64,000 nt of DNA, taken from positions 248,001 through 312,000 of the forward strand of contig CAUEEP010000915.1 of assembly GCA_958450365.1 (NCBI GenBank), in the 5' to 3' direction. The position numbers and the translations under genes were made by a program. The DNA comes from Mesorhabditis belari (taxonomy: Eukaryota; Nematoda; Chromadorea; Rhabditida; Rhabditidae). The notes beneath the pieces were generated by a model. It was not told where the DNA came from. It worked only from the letters and a program-made list of their open reading frames with translations, and made no database searches. Positions 48,077 through 59,450 of this stretch are shown here, in pieces (within the stretch, counting starts at the first letter, position 1; every line of letters begins with the position of its first letter).

Positions 48077-51070
48077 CGTTGGAATCGATTGTTTATCTGA
48101 AATGGAAATTGGCTTTAATGTTAAAGACAAAAGCTCAGAACAAAATGATCAAAATGATCAAAGAATATCCAAAATATGATGTAACAGGAATTCTAGCTAT
48201 ATAAGACTTTTTTCATCACGAATGAAGAAATTTGAATGATGCAAAGCCTACGCATTTCTAGAGCCTTCTAGCTGAGCTTGATGATGCAACAAGTCTACTA
48301 GTCTGCTTAAATTAAATAAGTTTAAGTAGCTAATCAAAAGTCATAGCTGATAAATGAATCAAAGAAAACTATTTTCAGTTTTTATTCAAGTAAACAACGT
48401 TTTTGGATTCATTTGCCGGAGCACAAGAGATGGGAAGAAATGGGCAAAAGAGAAACAAAGTGAATCACAACGATTCCTCCCTTTTTTTCTTTTCATTTTG
48501 CATTCAAAAAGAGTCCAAAGATTCTTGTTTATCGAAATCTTTTTCAAAAAAACGAAAAACATTTTGATTAAAAAGGTTAGAGAGATCAGAATTTTAAAAT
48601 CAAAGTTTGCTTCAAAACTGCTGCTTCAAAATGCTTCAAAATTCAAACTGCTGCTTCGGAATGCTTCAAAATTCATCGTCGTAAATGTTAAATATTATAA
48701 TATTTTGAAAAGATTGAATTTCAAACTACGGAATGGTTAAATGCATTTTTATCTTCTGATCGATAAAATTAACGGAGTATCTTTTAATGCAAATTTCCTC
48801 AAAGCTTTTCAAGCTAATACTAAAAAATGAGCTAAACCAATTGCCAAATCATTTAGCAACTTTAAAATCAAACTTTTAAATAGTCAATAAATTCTATGCT
48901 GCTAAAGATAATGCCTCTGAGTCTTGGCTGACCTTTTCGTTGGTTTTAAAATTCCGTTATCGAGTTGGAAAAAGAGCTGATAACACTGTGAGAACAACAA
49001 GATTTTATGCATTGGCTTTTAACTGTAAACATCGTGAAATTTAAATGATTGATTTAATTTTAGTTTTGCAAGGTGATAAAATCTGGAATGAAAATAGAAA
49101 TGCATTAAAAATTTAAGAAAATGGCGGGGTTTTGATTTCGGAGTCAGAATTTCGGAGTCGAAAAGCGAAATTCGTTTTGTTGCTCTTTGAAATCAACAAA
49201 TATTTAAAGCAAAAATTGAATCTTTCATTTGTCAAAGTTTGAAGATGAAATTGGAAAGGAAATTGTTAAGTTAAAATGTTCAAAATGACTTTTAATGCTA
49301 AATCTGTGATTTATTTGAGAAAACTATTGTATCAAGCTATCAAGCTAGAGAAAACTATTGTATCAAGCTTTTCAAAACAATTTGCCTTATCAAATAAAGT
49401 TTAGATTTTAGCTTAAAAGCTTTCAATTTAAAAGAAGTACAAGTTTTAGGGTAAATCGCAAGGTAAAATACTTCAAAAGCTTCAATTACTTTAAAAATAT
49501 TCAAATAGTACTCAAAATACTTTCAAAAATACTTCAATTAATTCAAAATACTTTTAAAATACTTCACTTTGAGTACAGGACCAAATTCCACTTCTATTTG
49601 ACTCAAATTGGAAGTTTTTTTGAGTGAATGCCCAAATGGAATGGCTGAGAAAACATGGAGATTGAGAAAAGGGAAAATGAGGACGCTAATGGAGAGTGTG
49701 GAGATGTATCGAAAAGGGAAAAGCTAATCGAGTGCCCAATGTCCATCCCCATTCCTGCCCATTCCCTTCTCCCCTTCACCCCCGGCGGAATCGATATCGC
49801 CACCCCGCATTGAGAGGGGCACAGCCCCATTCCATCCACAAGGCACATGACAAACCCAAGAGAACCCTCCAGCTAGTAAACAACCCCATTTTCCCTAAAA
49901 AAAATGAAAGCCAAAACGTTTTTATCTTCACATTTTGTAAACAAATGTTTATCGCAAAGGCATTTCAATGCGAAATTTGCTCTTTCAGTTGTTTTTTGGA
50001 ATTCGAAAGAAAAACAATGAAAGAGCTAGAGATGGAAACTTTCATTTACGATTTAAAACCAAACTTGTAACTAAACATAGTAATGTAGAATATATAAAAT
50101 GCTTAAAATCCTTCAGTTAGTAAACATCTCCTTTCCTCAAAAAAAAGCCAAAACAGTTTTCCTTTTTCTAACAAATTTTTATCGCACAGTGAAATTTTCT
50201 AGTGAATTTTGGCAATTCGAAGTGAATATTGAATCAATTTCTCGGAAAAAAAGAATAAAATGTCAAATTTCCTTACAGAGAAAGATGAATTTAGATAAAA
50301 GGCTGCTTAAATCCAAAAATAGACCAATATCCTTTATGTTTTCGAGTTTTCAATTACATGCTCTGAAATTGGATTCTTTTTATCTTAGCAATAAGTTTCG
50401 AAAGAGATAGTGAGTGCAAATACTGATCGATTTTCACAAAACTTAAAAGAACCTAGTGCAATCGAAATTCAAGCTGAAAAAATCCTTGATAAACAAAATG
50501 GCAAAGCTAAAAAGTTCAAAGAAGAGAAAAACAAAGATCTTTTATTTTTTCTCTTCTCTTTACCTTTTTAAACAAAATGTTTACCGCAAGATGAATGAAT
50601 TGAAAAAAGAACCCCATGTGTTTTTGCCTTTTTTTTTGTTTGAGATTGATCCTTCAGATTTAAAAAAATTTGAGAACTCAAGATGAGTTGTTTACAAGTC
50701 AAAGATTGGTAATAAAGCTTTAAATTTTTGAGTTTAGGCAAACGTTGAGTGATTTCAAAAACGCTTAAATTTAGCCCTCTATAAATGAGCTCATTGGTTA
50801 ATTGGTTATGGTTGAAATCCTCTTTCTAAAATTCACTTTCCGATATTTGTGAAGTAATCTTTTATGGATGAATAAGCGCAATACGTGAATTTGTTCACCT
50901 TCACTAGAGTCAAAGCTATTCTTGGATTGAGGAAAGGGATTAGTTTGAGTCGTTTCAAAGATCGAATCATAGAAATAGAAAAGCTAAATAGATTGAAAGG
51001 GCCCGATGCTTGGATGAGTAGACTTTTTCAATACTGACACTTGAGTTGCTCGTTCACTAGTTCGGCAAAT

Positions 51071-51269
51071 TACCGTATTTTCTCTAATAGTAGTGCACCC
51101 TAAATTGCTCGAAATCTCGAAAACCGCTTATCAGAACCTATCGATGTGGGGTCGGAAAATGTAGCTGACGATGAGATCTTGTGCGAGATTTAAGTGTTGA
51201 GCTTCTGTGAAAACTTTGAAAGCCGTAAATAGTCACCAACTCGGCACTACTATTAGGGACAATATGGTA
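51071..51269. mobile_element. Pogo-type MITE, copy 1
   Basis: Left end TACCGTATTTTCTCTAATAG; right end CACTACTATTAGGGACAATATGGTA, a decayed inverse. The ends match the larger element at 13192-14709. Confidence 0.85.
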
Positions 51270-51400
51270 ACCAAAATGAAAATGTAATAGATATTATTCT
51301 TCTAGTCAAGATCTTGAACAAGAACAAGAAGTCTAAAATAATGTCTATTATATTTTCTAGTCAGCAAGATCACTTGGATAATATTCTTAAGTGTAATAGA

Positions 51401-51624
51401 TACCGTATTTTCTCTAATAGTAGTGCACCCTAATCGTCGCCTAAATTGCTCGAAATCTCGAAAACCGCTTATCAGAACCTATTGATGTGGCTGACGGAAA
51501 ATGTAGCTGACGATGAGATCTTGTGCGGGATTTAAGTGTTGAGCTTCTGTGAAAACTTTGAAAGCCGTAAAATAGTCACCAACTCGGCTCGCTGGGGTGC
51601 ACTACTATTAGAGAAAATACGGTA
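51401..51624. mobile_element. Pogo-type MITE, copy 2
   Basis: Perfect TIRs TACCGTATTTTCTCTAATAG/CTATTAGAGAAAATACGGTA. The interior is nearly identical to copy 1, 130 bp away and in the same orientation. Confidence 0.88.
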
Positions 51625-52245
51625 ACCGAATTACAAATTGACCCATGGAAAACCGAAAAAAAGGAGTCACAAGAAAGTTTAGAATGCGTAAACGCTGATA
51701 TTTAGATCTTTTTACATTTTGCTCGTTCACTAGTTCGGCAAATTCTATGTACCTTTACCCTGTGTTTTCTTCAAATAAAATTCATGCTTTTGGGATTGGA
51801 ATAATGCTTGAATTGTCAAATAAATCTCGTGAATTCGTTTTTGGAATAAATGATTCAAAAAATCGCGACGAATCAGTTTTGTGCTTTGCATCAAACAAGA
51901 ATTATCCCAGAAATCACAAATCAAGTCCTGTAGATCCGTGGGAATTGTGAGAAATTGAGATTTTTGTAAGAGTTTATTGCGGTTTAACGGTGTCACAGGA
52001 TGAACATTGAGTTTTTGAGACTTGCCTTAGTTTATATTTTCAAATATGTAAACAAAAAATGTACATTAAGTCAATCGGTAATGGTTTTTTGTCAAAATAA
52101 GCCAAACAGGATTCTTTTCCGCAATAATTCAACTAACAATTCATCGATTTCCAACTCTTTGATTCATTTCAAAAACAAAAACAACCAATTTATAGAGGAC
52201 TTAACTCTCAGAATACACTGATTATTGATTTGATAAATTTTTACT

Positions 52246-52860
52246 ATTAGGTACTTGCAAAAGAAACTGCGGATTATAACCAACATTTGAACAACCCAAA
52301 AATCAATAATAAACTAACTTTATTCCAAAAGATATTTGCCATTATTATCAACTATGTTCTTACATTTTTTTGCGTAGACTTCGGATGTCTGATTCGAAAA
52401 ATTCGGGGTCCTGCGATGCAAAGTACTCTTGCACCCAAATTTCGACTTCTTCAGGATTGTTAAACTTTAGCCTTGCAAGAGAGTTTTGCATAGACAGGAA
52501 CAAGTGGCAATCTGAGGGAGCGATATCAGGCGAATAGGGCGGATGAGGCACAAGTTTCCAGCCTAATTCTTCTATGGTGTTTTGAGCCAAGTTTGATGTG
52601 TGTTTCTTCAACTTTCTTCAGCTGTTCGGCGTAGCTTTGAGAAGTTATAGTTTTTGAAGATTTTTGTAGTTTAAAATAAACGATTCCTTCCATATTCCAA
52701 AAGACCGGCAGCATAACTTTCTTTCCGTGAAGTTCTGGATGTGATGTCGGAATCGGTCTTTCTCCTTTGCTCAAAAACAAGATGTTGTTCTCAACCTCAA
52801 GAAAATAACTTTTTTCCAAAAGATATTAGGTACTTGCAAAAGAAACTGCGGATTACTTCT
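52246..52860 (-). mobile_element. Mariner remnant in the palindrome spacer
   Basis: The left end is TTAGGTACTTGCAAAAGAAA at 52246. Minus-strand frames encode the C-terminal half of a mariner transposase: SHPELHGKKVMLPVFWN, then LVPHPPYSPDIAPSDCHLF (the DDD region) and SDIRSLRKKM. About 60 bp are deleted near 52595-52600. A second copy of the same terminal repeat occurs at about 52824 in the same direction where an inverted one would be expected. Confidence 0.85.
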
Positions 52861-54100
52861 CGATTACTTTCGGATTACTTTTATTTGAAAGTGTGATGAT
52901 CCGGTTTAAATTGTATTATATTGTATTATTATTGCTTATTCATTCATAAAAGGCAAAAACACATGAGGTTCTTTCTCCAATTCATTCATCTTGCGGTAAA
53001 CATTTTGTTTAAAAAGGTAAAGAGACGAGAAAAGATAAAAGATCTTTGTTTTTCTCTTCTTTGAGCTTTTTAGCTTTTTAGCTTTTAGCTTTGCCATTTT
53101 GTTTATCATGTTTATCGCTGAGATAAAAAGAATCCAATTTCAGAAAATGTAATGGAAAACTCGAAAACATAAAGGATATTGGTCTATTTTTGGATTTAAG
53201 CAGCTTTTTATCTAAATTCATCTTTCTCTGTAAGGAAATTTGACATTTTATTCTTTTTTTTCCGAGAAATTGATTCAATATTCACTTCGAATTGCCAAAA
53301 TTCACTAGAAAATTTCACTGTGCGATAAAAATTTGTTAGAAAAAGGAAAAAATGTTTTGGCTTTTTTTGAGGAAAGGAGATGTTTACTAACTGAAGGATT
53401 TTAAGCATTTTATATAATCTACATTACTATGTTTAGTTACAAGTTTGGTTTTGAATTGTAAATGAAAGTTTCCGTTTCTAGCTCTCTCATTGTTTTTCTT
53501 TCCAATTCCAAAAAGCAACTGGAAGGGCAAATTTCGCTTTGAAATTCCTTTGCGATAAACATTTGTTTACAAAATGTGAAGATAAAAACGTAAAATAAAA
53601 ACATAAAATAAAATAAAATAAAAACATCTCCACACTCTCCATTAGCGTCCTCATTTTCCCTTTTCTCAATCTCCATGTTTTCTCAGCCATTCCATTTGGG
53701 CATTCACTCAAAAAAACTTCCAATTTGAGTCAAATAGAAGTGGAATTTGGTCCAGTACTCAAAGGGAAGCATTTTAAAAGTATTTTGAATTAATTGAAGT
53801 ATTTTTGAAAGTATTTTGAGTATTATTTGAATATTTTTAAAGTAATTGAAGTATTTTTAATGTATTTTGAGGATTATTTGAAGTATTTGTGAATATTTTT
53901 AAACTAATTAAGCTTTTGAAGTATTTTATCTTGCAATTTGCCCTAAAACTTGTACTTCTTTTAAATTGAAAGCTTTTAAGCTAAAATCTAAACTTTATTT
54001 GATAAGGCAAATTATTTTGAAAAGAACTTAACAATAGTTTTCTGAAATAAATCACAGATTTAGCATTAAAAGTCATTTTGAACATTTTAACTTAACAATT

Positions 54101-54469
54101 GTAGAAATTTATAGAAGTTCACGTAGTCATTCTTATCAAATTTCGGTCGGTTCTCATCCCCATCATCTTTCCCTTTATCATTCTTTTGCGAACCGTATTA
54201 GTAGGGTTTGGAATAAGCTCCCGTCTGGTATCTTCTCGTCTGTAGGAAAATTCAAAGTATCTGTGAACGAATTAGACCTTATGGCCATGTCAAATCTGCC
54301 CTCTATTTAATCTTTTTGTATCTGTGTTTCCTAACTGTACTCTTACTGGACTATCTTTAGTTTTCTCTCTTTTTTCGGTGAGAGTATTGTAGCAATATGT
54401 TATATGCAGTTATGATTATCTGATTCGCTTCTATTGGCTCCATGAATAAAGCATATATATAAATAAATA
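54101..54469 (+). mobile_element. 5'-truncated LINE with 47-bp target duplication
   Basis: The 47 bases 54054-54100 are repeated at 54470-54516; arm 1 has the unfilled site once (about 49268-49320). The insert encodes the end of a non-LTR reverse transcriptase polyprotein, HSFANRISRVWNKLPSGIFS, then a stop, a short 3' UTR and an ATAA-type tail (TATATATAAATAAATAA). Confidence 0.93.
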
Positions 54470-55811
54470 ACAGATTTAGCATTAAAAGTCATTTTGAACA
54501 TTTTAACTTAACAATTTCCTTTCCAATTTCATCTTGAAACTTTGACAAATGAAAGATTCAATTTTGCTTTAAATATTTGTTGATTTCAAAGAGCAACAAA
54601 ACGAATTTCGCTTTTCGACTCCGAAATTCTGACTCCGAAATCAAAACCCCGCCATTTTCTTAAATTTTTAATGCATTTCTATTTTTATTCCAGATTTTAT
54701 CACCTTGCAAAACTAAAATTAAATCAATCATTTAAATTTCACGATGTTTACAGTTAAAAGCCAATGCATAAAATCTTGTTGTTCTCACAGTGTTATCAGT
54801 TCTTTTTCCAACTCGATAACGGAATTTTAAAACCAACGAAAAGGTCAGCCAAGGCTCAGAGGCATTATCTTTTGCAGCATAGAATTTATTGACTATTTAA
54901 AAGTTTGATTTTAAAGTTGCTAAATGATTTGGCAATTGGTTTAGCTCATTTTTTAGTATTAGCTTGAAAAGCTTTGAGGAAATTTGCATTAAAAGATACT
55001 CCGTTAATTTTATCGATCAGAAGATAAAAATGCATTTAACCATTCCGTAATTTGAAATTCAATCTTTTCAAAATATTATAATATTTAACATTTACGACCA
55101 TGAATTTTGAATCATTCCGCTAGGAAAAACTTTGATTTTAAAATTCTGATCTCTCTAGCCTTTTTAATCAAAATGTTTTTCGTTTTTTGAAAAAGATTTC
55201 GATAAACAAGAATCTTTGGACTCTTTTTGAATGCAAAATGAAAAGAAAAAAGGGAGAAATCGTTGTGATTCACCTTGTTTCCCTTTTGCCCATTTCTTCC
55301 CATTTCTTGTGCTCCGGCAAATGAATCCAAAAACGTTGTTTACTTGAATAAAAACTGAAAATAGTTTTCTTTGATTCATTTATCAGCTATGACTTTTGAT
55401 TAGCTACTTAAACTTATTTAATTTAAGCAGACTAGTAGTTTAAGCAGACTAGTTACATCATCAAGCTCAGCTAGAAGGCTCTAGAAATGCGTAGGCTTTG
55501 CATCATTCAAATTTCTTCATTCATGATGAAAAAAGTCTTATATAGCTAGAATTCCTGTTACATCATATTTTTGAATATTCTTTTGATCATTTTGACTATT
55601 TTCTTCTGAGCTTTTGTCTTTGACATTAAAGCCAATTTCCATTTCAGATAAACAATCGATTCCAACGATGACAGAATTTGCGGATGTCATGGTGAGTTGA
55701 GCATTTTTAAACGACAAACAAAAAACAAATCCGGGATTAAGTTGTAGTCTTGATTTTGTGCTCAAATCTGTTTTAGAAGTGAAAGGTTTTCGAAGACGGT
55801 TAGCTTACGGT

Positions 55812-55946
55812 AGATGGGGGTGGCTACTTTGCGTCAATGTTTTTTTGCGTCGTTACGCAACTCATCACAACTTTCTTCTAAGTGGGCTAATCTTTATGAT
55901 TTTGGTGTCATTCTGTAGAGCTTAACAATTACAACAAAATGACATT
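55812..55946. mobile_element. MITE-B copy 5, half deleted (arm 2)
   Basis: Matches the right half of 47235-47465 in inverted orientation and stops abruptly after ACAACAAAATGACATTA. About 490 bp present in arm 1 are missing here. Confidence 0.75.
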
Positions 55947-55990
55947 AGGTTTCTTTCATTAAAGCATACAACAGCGATCGGTCTCTTGTT

Positions 55991-56064
55991 GGCGTAGCTC
56001 ATTGGTAAAGTATTCGTCTGGTAAGCGAGAGTCGTAAGCGAGAGGTTCAAATCCCAGCTGCGTC
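55991..56064 (+). other. tRNA-like sequence (arm 2)
   Basis: GGCGTAGCTCATTGGTAAAG, TTCGTCTGGTAAGCGAG and GAGGTTCAAATCCC in order, partner of 46619-46690. The same GTAAGCGAG phrase recurs in 60540-60600 and in repeat R, so these belong to one tRNA-derived family. Confidence 0.45.
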
Positions 56065-57039
56065 GTTTTTTTCTCTTCCCAGTCCAACCCACAAAAGAAT
56101 TTTCTAACTTTGGGACTTTCGTGATACGTGATAACGGGCTTTTTCCAAATTCCTTCTTGATTTATAGGGTTTAGATGGAAAAGCGTAAACATTCAGGATT
56201 TCTAGCTAACTTTTCAAGGACTAGGGTTAAAACTTGAATTCAGATGTCTTAATTGATGAGCTCTTTGAGAAAAGGCAGACAAACAACTGTTTTTATTGTC
56301 CAAGGGTTCAAAAACTTGGCCTTTTATCTAATCGACTTGAGTAAAAGATGAAAATGATGTGATAAGTTGTAAATTTTCAGCTTCTCCCAGTGCAAACCAC
56401 CCACTGTGGTGTTCTCCATGTCTATGTACAAGGAAATCTTGAGGAGAGAGCCGGCAAAACCGTCATCCTCACCGTTCACGACATTGGAACTAATCGTGAG
56501 ATTTTAACGTTTAACATTTTGACTTAAACTTTGAATGTTTTACCAAAAAGACAGATTAGATTAGAGTTCGAGTTGATGTTTTTCTCCAGGTTTTCCAAGC
56601 AAGTTTAAAGCTTGTGAATCGTGAATTATTGGGTAAAGGTTCAGTTTTCGACCCCGAATTTTTCGAATCAGACATCCAAAGTCTACACAAAAAAATGTAA
56701 GAACATGGTTGATAGTAATGGCAAAAAATTTTTTGGAATAAAGTTAGTTTCTTATTGATTTTTGGGTTGTTCAAATGTTGGTTATAATCGGCAGTTTCTT
56801 TTGCAAGGACCTAATATAAATGCTAAAACTCAATTGATTTGGGTTTAGACAAATGGTAGTAGAGAATAGAAAAATGTATTTAAAAGTTACCTAACTTTTT
56901 AGATAAATCTTTCATCCGCTTCTGCAATCATCCATCGATGGCTGATGTGAAAGCGAAGACGATTTTTCTTCACGTTTGTGTGCCCGGACAAGAGGATCAT
57001 TCTGCTGAATTTGTTGGAGAGTTGGTATTAAATATTAAA

Positions 57040-57392
57040 GGTACTGTTCTATTAGACGGACACAAATTTACCCCTGGATCAACTCTATTTTGCGGATCGT
57101 TCTGCCGAAATTTGGAGAAGCAAATGGAGAACATCGAACCGGGAACTTGTGACTACATCTACAGTGACTCGTGGAAAGGTTATTGGACAAAAAATCTCAA
57201 GGAAGCAATCGTGAACCACAACATACACTTCCTTAACCCGTTCGACCCCAACATCCACATTCAAATCATTGAGCGCCTCTGGCTCGGTCAAGTGCATGAA
57301 CAAGAAGTAGCGAGGAACGGCTCGCCACCACCTTGAAAGCTATTTTTCAACAGCGTCCGTTAATTTTTGTGTTCGCCTAATAGAACAGTACC
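57040..57392 (+). mobile_element. Merlin (IS1016-type) element, arm 2
   Basis: Termini GGTACTGTTCTATTAGACGG and inverse, with the 8-bp duplication ATATTAAA at 57032-57039 and 57393-57400. The transposase fragment is open to 57336 and joins in frame with NDRG exon 3, which makes an apparent fusion ORF (56938-57336). The NDRG donor at 57021 (GGAGA|GTTGGT) shows that the join is intron read-through. Confidence 0.93.
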
Positions 57393-58602
57393 ATATTAAA
57401 TAATTGAAAACAGTTTTCTATTGCAATTAACTATTTTCAGTTTCCCAACTCTTACCCAAATCGGCGAGGATTTGTTGTGCGTTTTGGAGAAGCTTGACGT
57501 CAAGTCGTGCATCGGATTCGGCGAGGGAGCTGGCGCGAATATTATTGCTCGTTTTGCTGTAAGTTATTGATGAATTAGCTACGTGAATGTATTGCATACA
57601 TTAAAATGAAAATTTCTCTTTAGATGGAGTACCCAAATCGAATTATGGCGATCATTCTCGTGCACTGCACTTCAACCACCGCCGGAATCCTTGAGTACTG
57701 CAAAGACAAGGTAAACAATTATAATTCGAATAAAATAAATGAAAAAGATCTAATATTCTAATATTCTAATATATAATGTCAAGAAATTCAGCTAATTCAA
57801 TCTAGATCATGAACGTGCGTCTTGAGAACGGAGTGATGTTTTACATTGCAATTCAATTTTACATTGAAATTTTTCGTTTCCATTCACCTTTGCAGGACGT
57901 GAGTTTAAACAGATATGAAAAGCATGTTATTTTTGCCAAACCGGAAAATATACTGATCCCGCTCTAGTTTCATGTTGAAAAGTTAACGAGTGAACATTTG
58001 TGAGTAGTTTGTTTCGATACGCTACTGAATTTAGCAAAGATTTGTATTAAAGTGCAGCTTAACCAAAACCCTGCCAAAGCTTCCCTATTCTCTAATAACT
58101 CATTTTCCAAAAACTTTTCATTCTAAACTTTCAAATCCAAAAATTTTACATAATCCTTTACCCTGTTGTAAATCTATAGAAGTGAGTTTATTGGCCAATA
58201 TATAAGGAATTTTAGGGTGATAAGTAGGACAAGCAAGAGTACATTGACACGTTGAAGAACACTCTGAATGCGAAGAATTTGAGGTACTTTAAAGCAAAGA
58301 CTTTACCGTAACCTTTTTAGGAAATATCTTTTGGCCTTCTCAAAGCGATCAGACATTTCTTCCCTTCTTGGAACAAAGCTTGACACGTTCGTTCTTCAAA
58401 TCTTCCTGATTTTGTTATTGACAGCTTTCAAAAAGCTTCAAAAGTTCCAAAAGTTTCAAATTTAGTGTTGACGCTTTGTTGGTTTCTGGCGGCAATCGGC
58501 CACATCTCGGCTCGGTCTACAGCACTCACAAAATCATGAACAAGAAGAAGACCACTCTACTCATCGTTGACAATGTCTGCGATGTGATGACTGAAGCTGT
58601 AA

Positions 58603-58962
58603 GTAGACATGGCCGCTACAAACTACAAGATCAGATTACAAACGCTTGTAGAAACGCGTAGAATGGCTATTTTTGAAAAAAAAACGGTTCAATTGAGCCA
58701 GCTTTGGGCTTTTGACACCAAGATCAGATCAATTCACTATTCCTGCTACTAGAAGCTATTACAGTTTGTAGTCTCATCTCATGGGATAAGTCTAGAAAAC
58801 CTGGAAAAAACGTTAGATTTCAACGCAGAGATGATGGATTAGCCTGATCTTGGTGCCATTCGAAAGTTAGCTCGATTTTTTGGTAAAAATAGCCATTCTA
58901 CGCGTTTCTATAAGCGTTTAAGGTCTGAGATTGTAGTTTGTAGCGGCCATGTCTAGCTGTAA
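58603..58962. mobile_element. MITE-D in NDRG pseudogene intron 9 (arm 2)
   Basis: Same element as 43165-43525, inverted with the arm. Terminal CATGGCCGCTACAAACTACA and inverse are better conserved here than in arm 1. Confidence 0.8.
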
Positions 58963-59450
58963 GGATCCAAGATTAATATCGAAAGATTGTGATGTGATGA
59001 AGGGAAAATCTATGATTGGATTTATTTAGCCAGACAACTTGGCTCGTTCATTGATCCTTTTGTGCAAAGGATGTGGTGTGTTGAGCGGTGTGGCCATTCC
59101 CGGAATGGAACGTCAGAGAACGCTCAGCAGGTAAAGAATTGTAGAACTGTAATATTCTAATAATCTTTATTTTCGATCTTTGAAAGTCACCATTGAAGTG
59201 ATTAGGCATAAAGCTAGGTTAGATATATCGTTAGGCCAAAAATGGGTAAGCAAATGATATAGTGCAAGTGTTATTGAAGCTAATAGTCAAATAAAAGTGT
59301 AAAAAGTATAATGAAAACTGTTTAGAAGTTCTAATACCTTAAAATTTGCTTAAACAAACAATTTAAAAATGATTCTCAAACTTTTCAGCTCCATGGAAGA
59401 GGCTGATCGTCCCCGACGACTCTCCGTCACCAATCCCACTCCCAGTATCC

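Larger units (their letters stand above)
42680..50640 (-). repeat. Arm 1 of the large NDRG palindrome
   Basis: This region matches 52945-59450 in reverse complement. It contains the NDRG gene plus ~2.5 kb 5' of its start codon. Relative to arm 2 it has extra sequence at about 45455-46040 (intron 2), 46740-47330, and a GC-richer insert at about 49703-49915, and lacks the LINE found in arm 2. Open frames in 47900-50690 are shadows of AT-rich repeat-arm sequence, with frame-broken partners in the other arm. Confidence 0.9.
50640..52945. other. Spacer of the palindrome
   Basis: Unique sequence between the two arms. It holds two related pogo MITEs (51071-51269, 51401-51624) and mariner fragments (52246-52860). 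An 83-codon minus-strand frame (51745-51996) has no family I recognise; its composition is less biased than its neighbours, so it could be an exon of an unseen gene. Confidence 0.6.
52945..59450 (+). repeat. Arm 2 of the large NDRG palindrome
   Basis: Reverse-complement homologue of 42680-50640. It ends inside the last NDRG exon, where mariner sequence takes over. Arm-specific changes: LINE insertion at 54101-54469, half of MITE-B lost (~55946), a mariner 3' fragment in NDRG intron 2 (about 56640-56815), a deletion in exon 6 and a nonsense codon in exon 7. Confidence 0.9.
55668..59450 (+). pseudogene. NDRG-family pseudogene (palindrome copy)
   Basis: Exon relics: 55668-55691, 56381-56495, 56903-57020, 57441-57558, 57624-57710, 57806-57838 (truncated), 58216-58283, 58321-58386, 58466-58598, 59040-59130, 59389-59450. 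Compared with the intact gene, exon 6 is cut after the codons for NGVM, losing 15 codons, the donor and ~70 bp of intron, so the frame runs into intron sequence. Exon 7 has TAG at 58225-58227 where the intact copy has AAG. The last exon diverges after VTN and runs into mariner DNA. Exons 1-5 are almost unchanged and could still encode a ~154-aa N-terminal half; whether that is expressed is unknown. Confidence 0.92.

Noticed and set aside
48354..50686. Several 75-130-codon frames in the outer part of arm 1
   Set aside because: Their counterparts in arm 2 are frameshifted or truncated, composition is low-complexity Lys/Phe/Ser, and no splice structure supports them.
56938..57336. NDRG-Merlin transposase fusion protein
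   Set aside because: A GA|GTTGGT donor at 57021 restores the NDRG frame with the next exon; the join to the transposase is read-through into an intronic element with its own target duplication.
42680..59450. Palindrome as pure assembly artefact
   Set aside because: Not excluded, but the arms have diverged with independent insertions, a nonsense codon and different ends, which two haplotypes joined head to head would not readily give.
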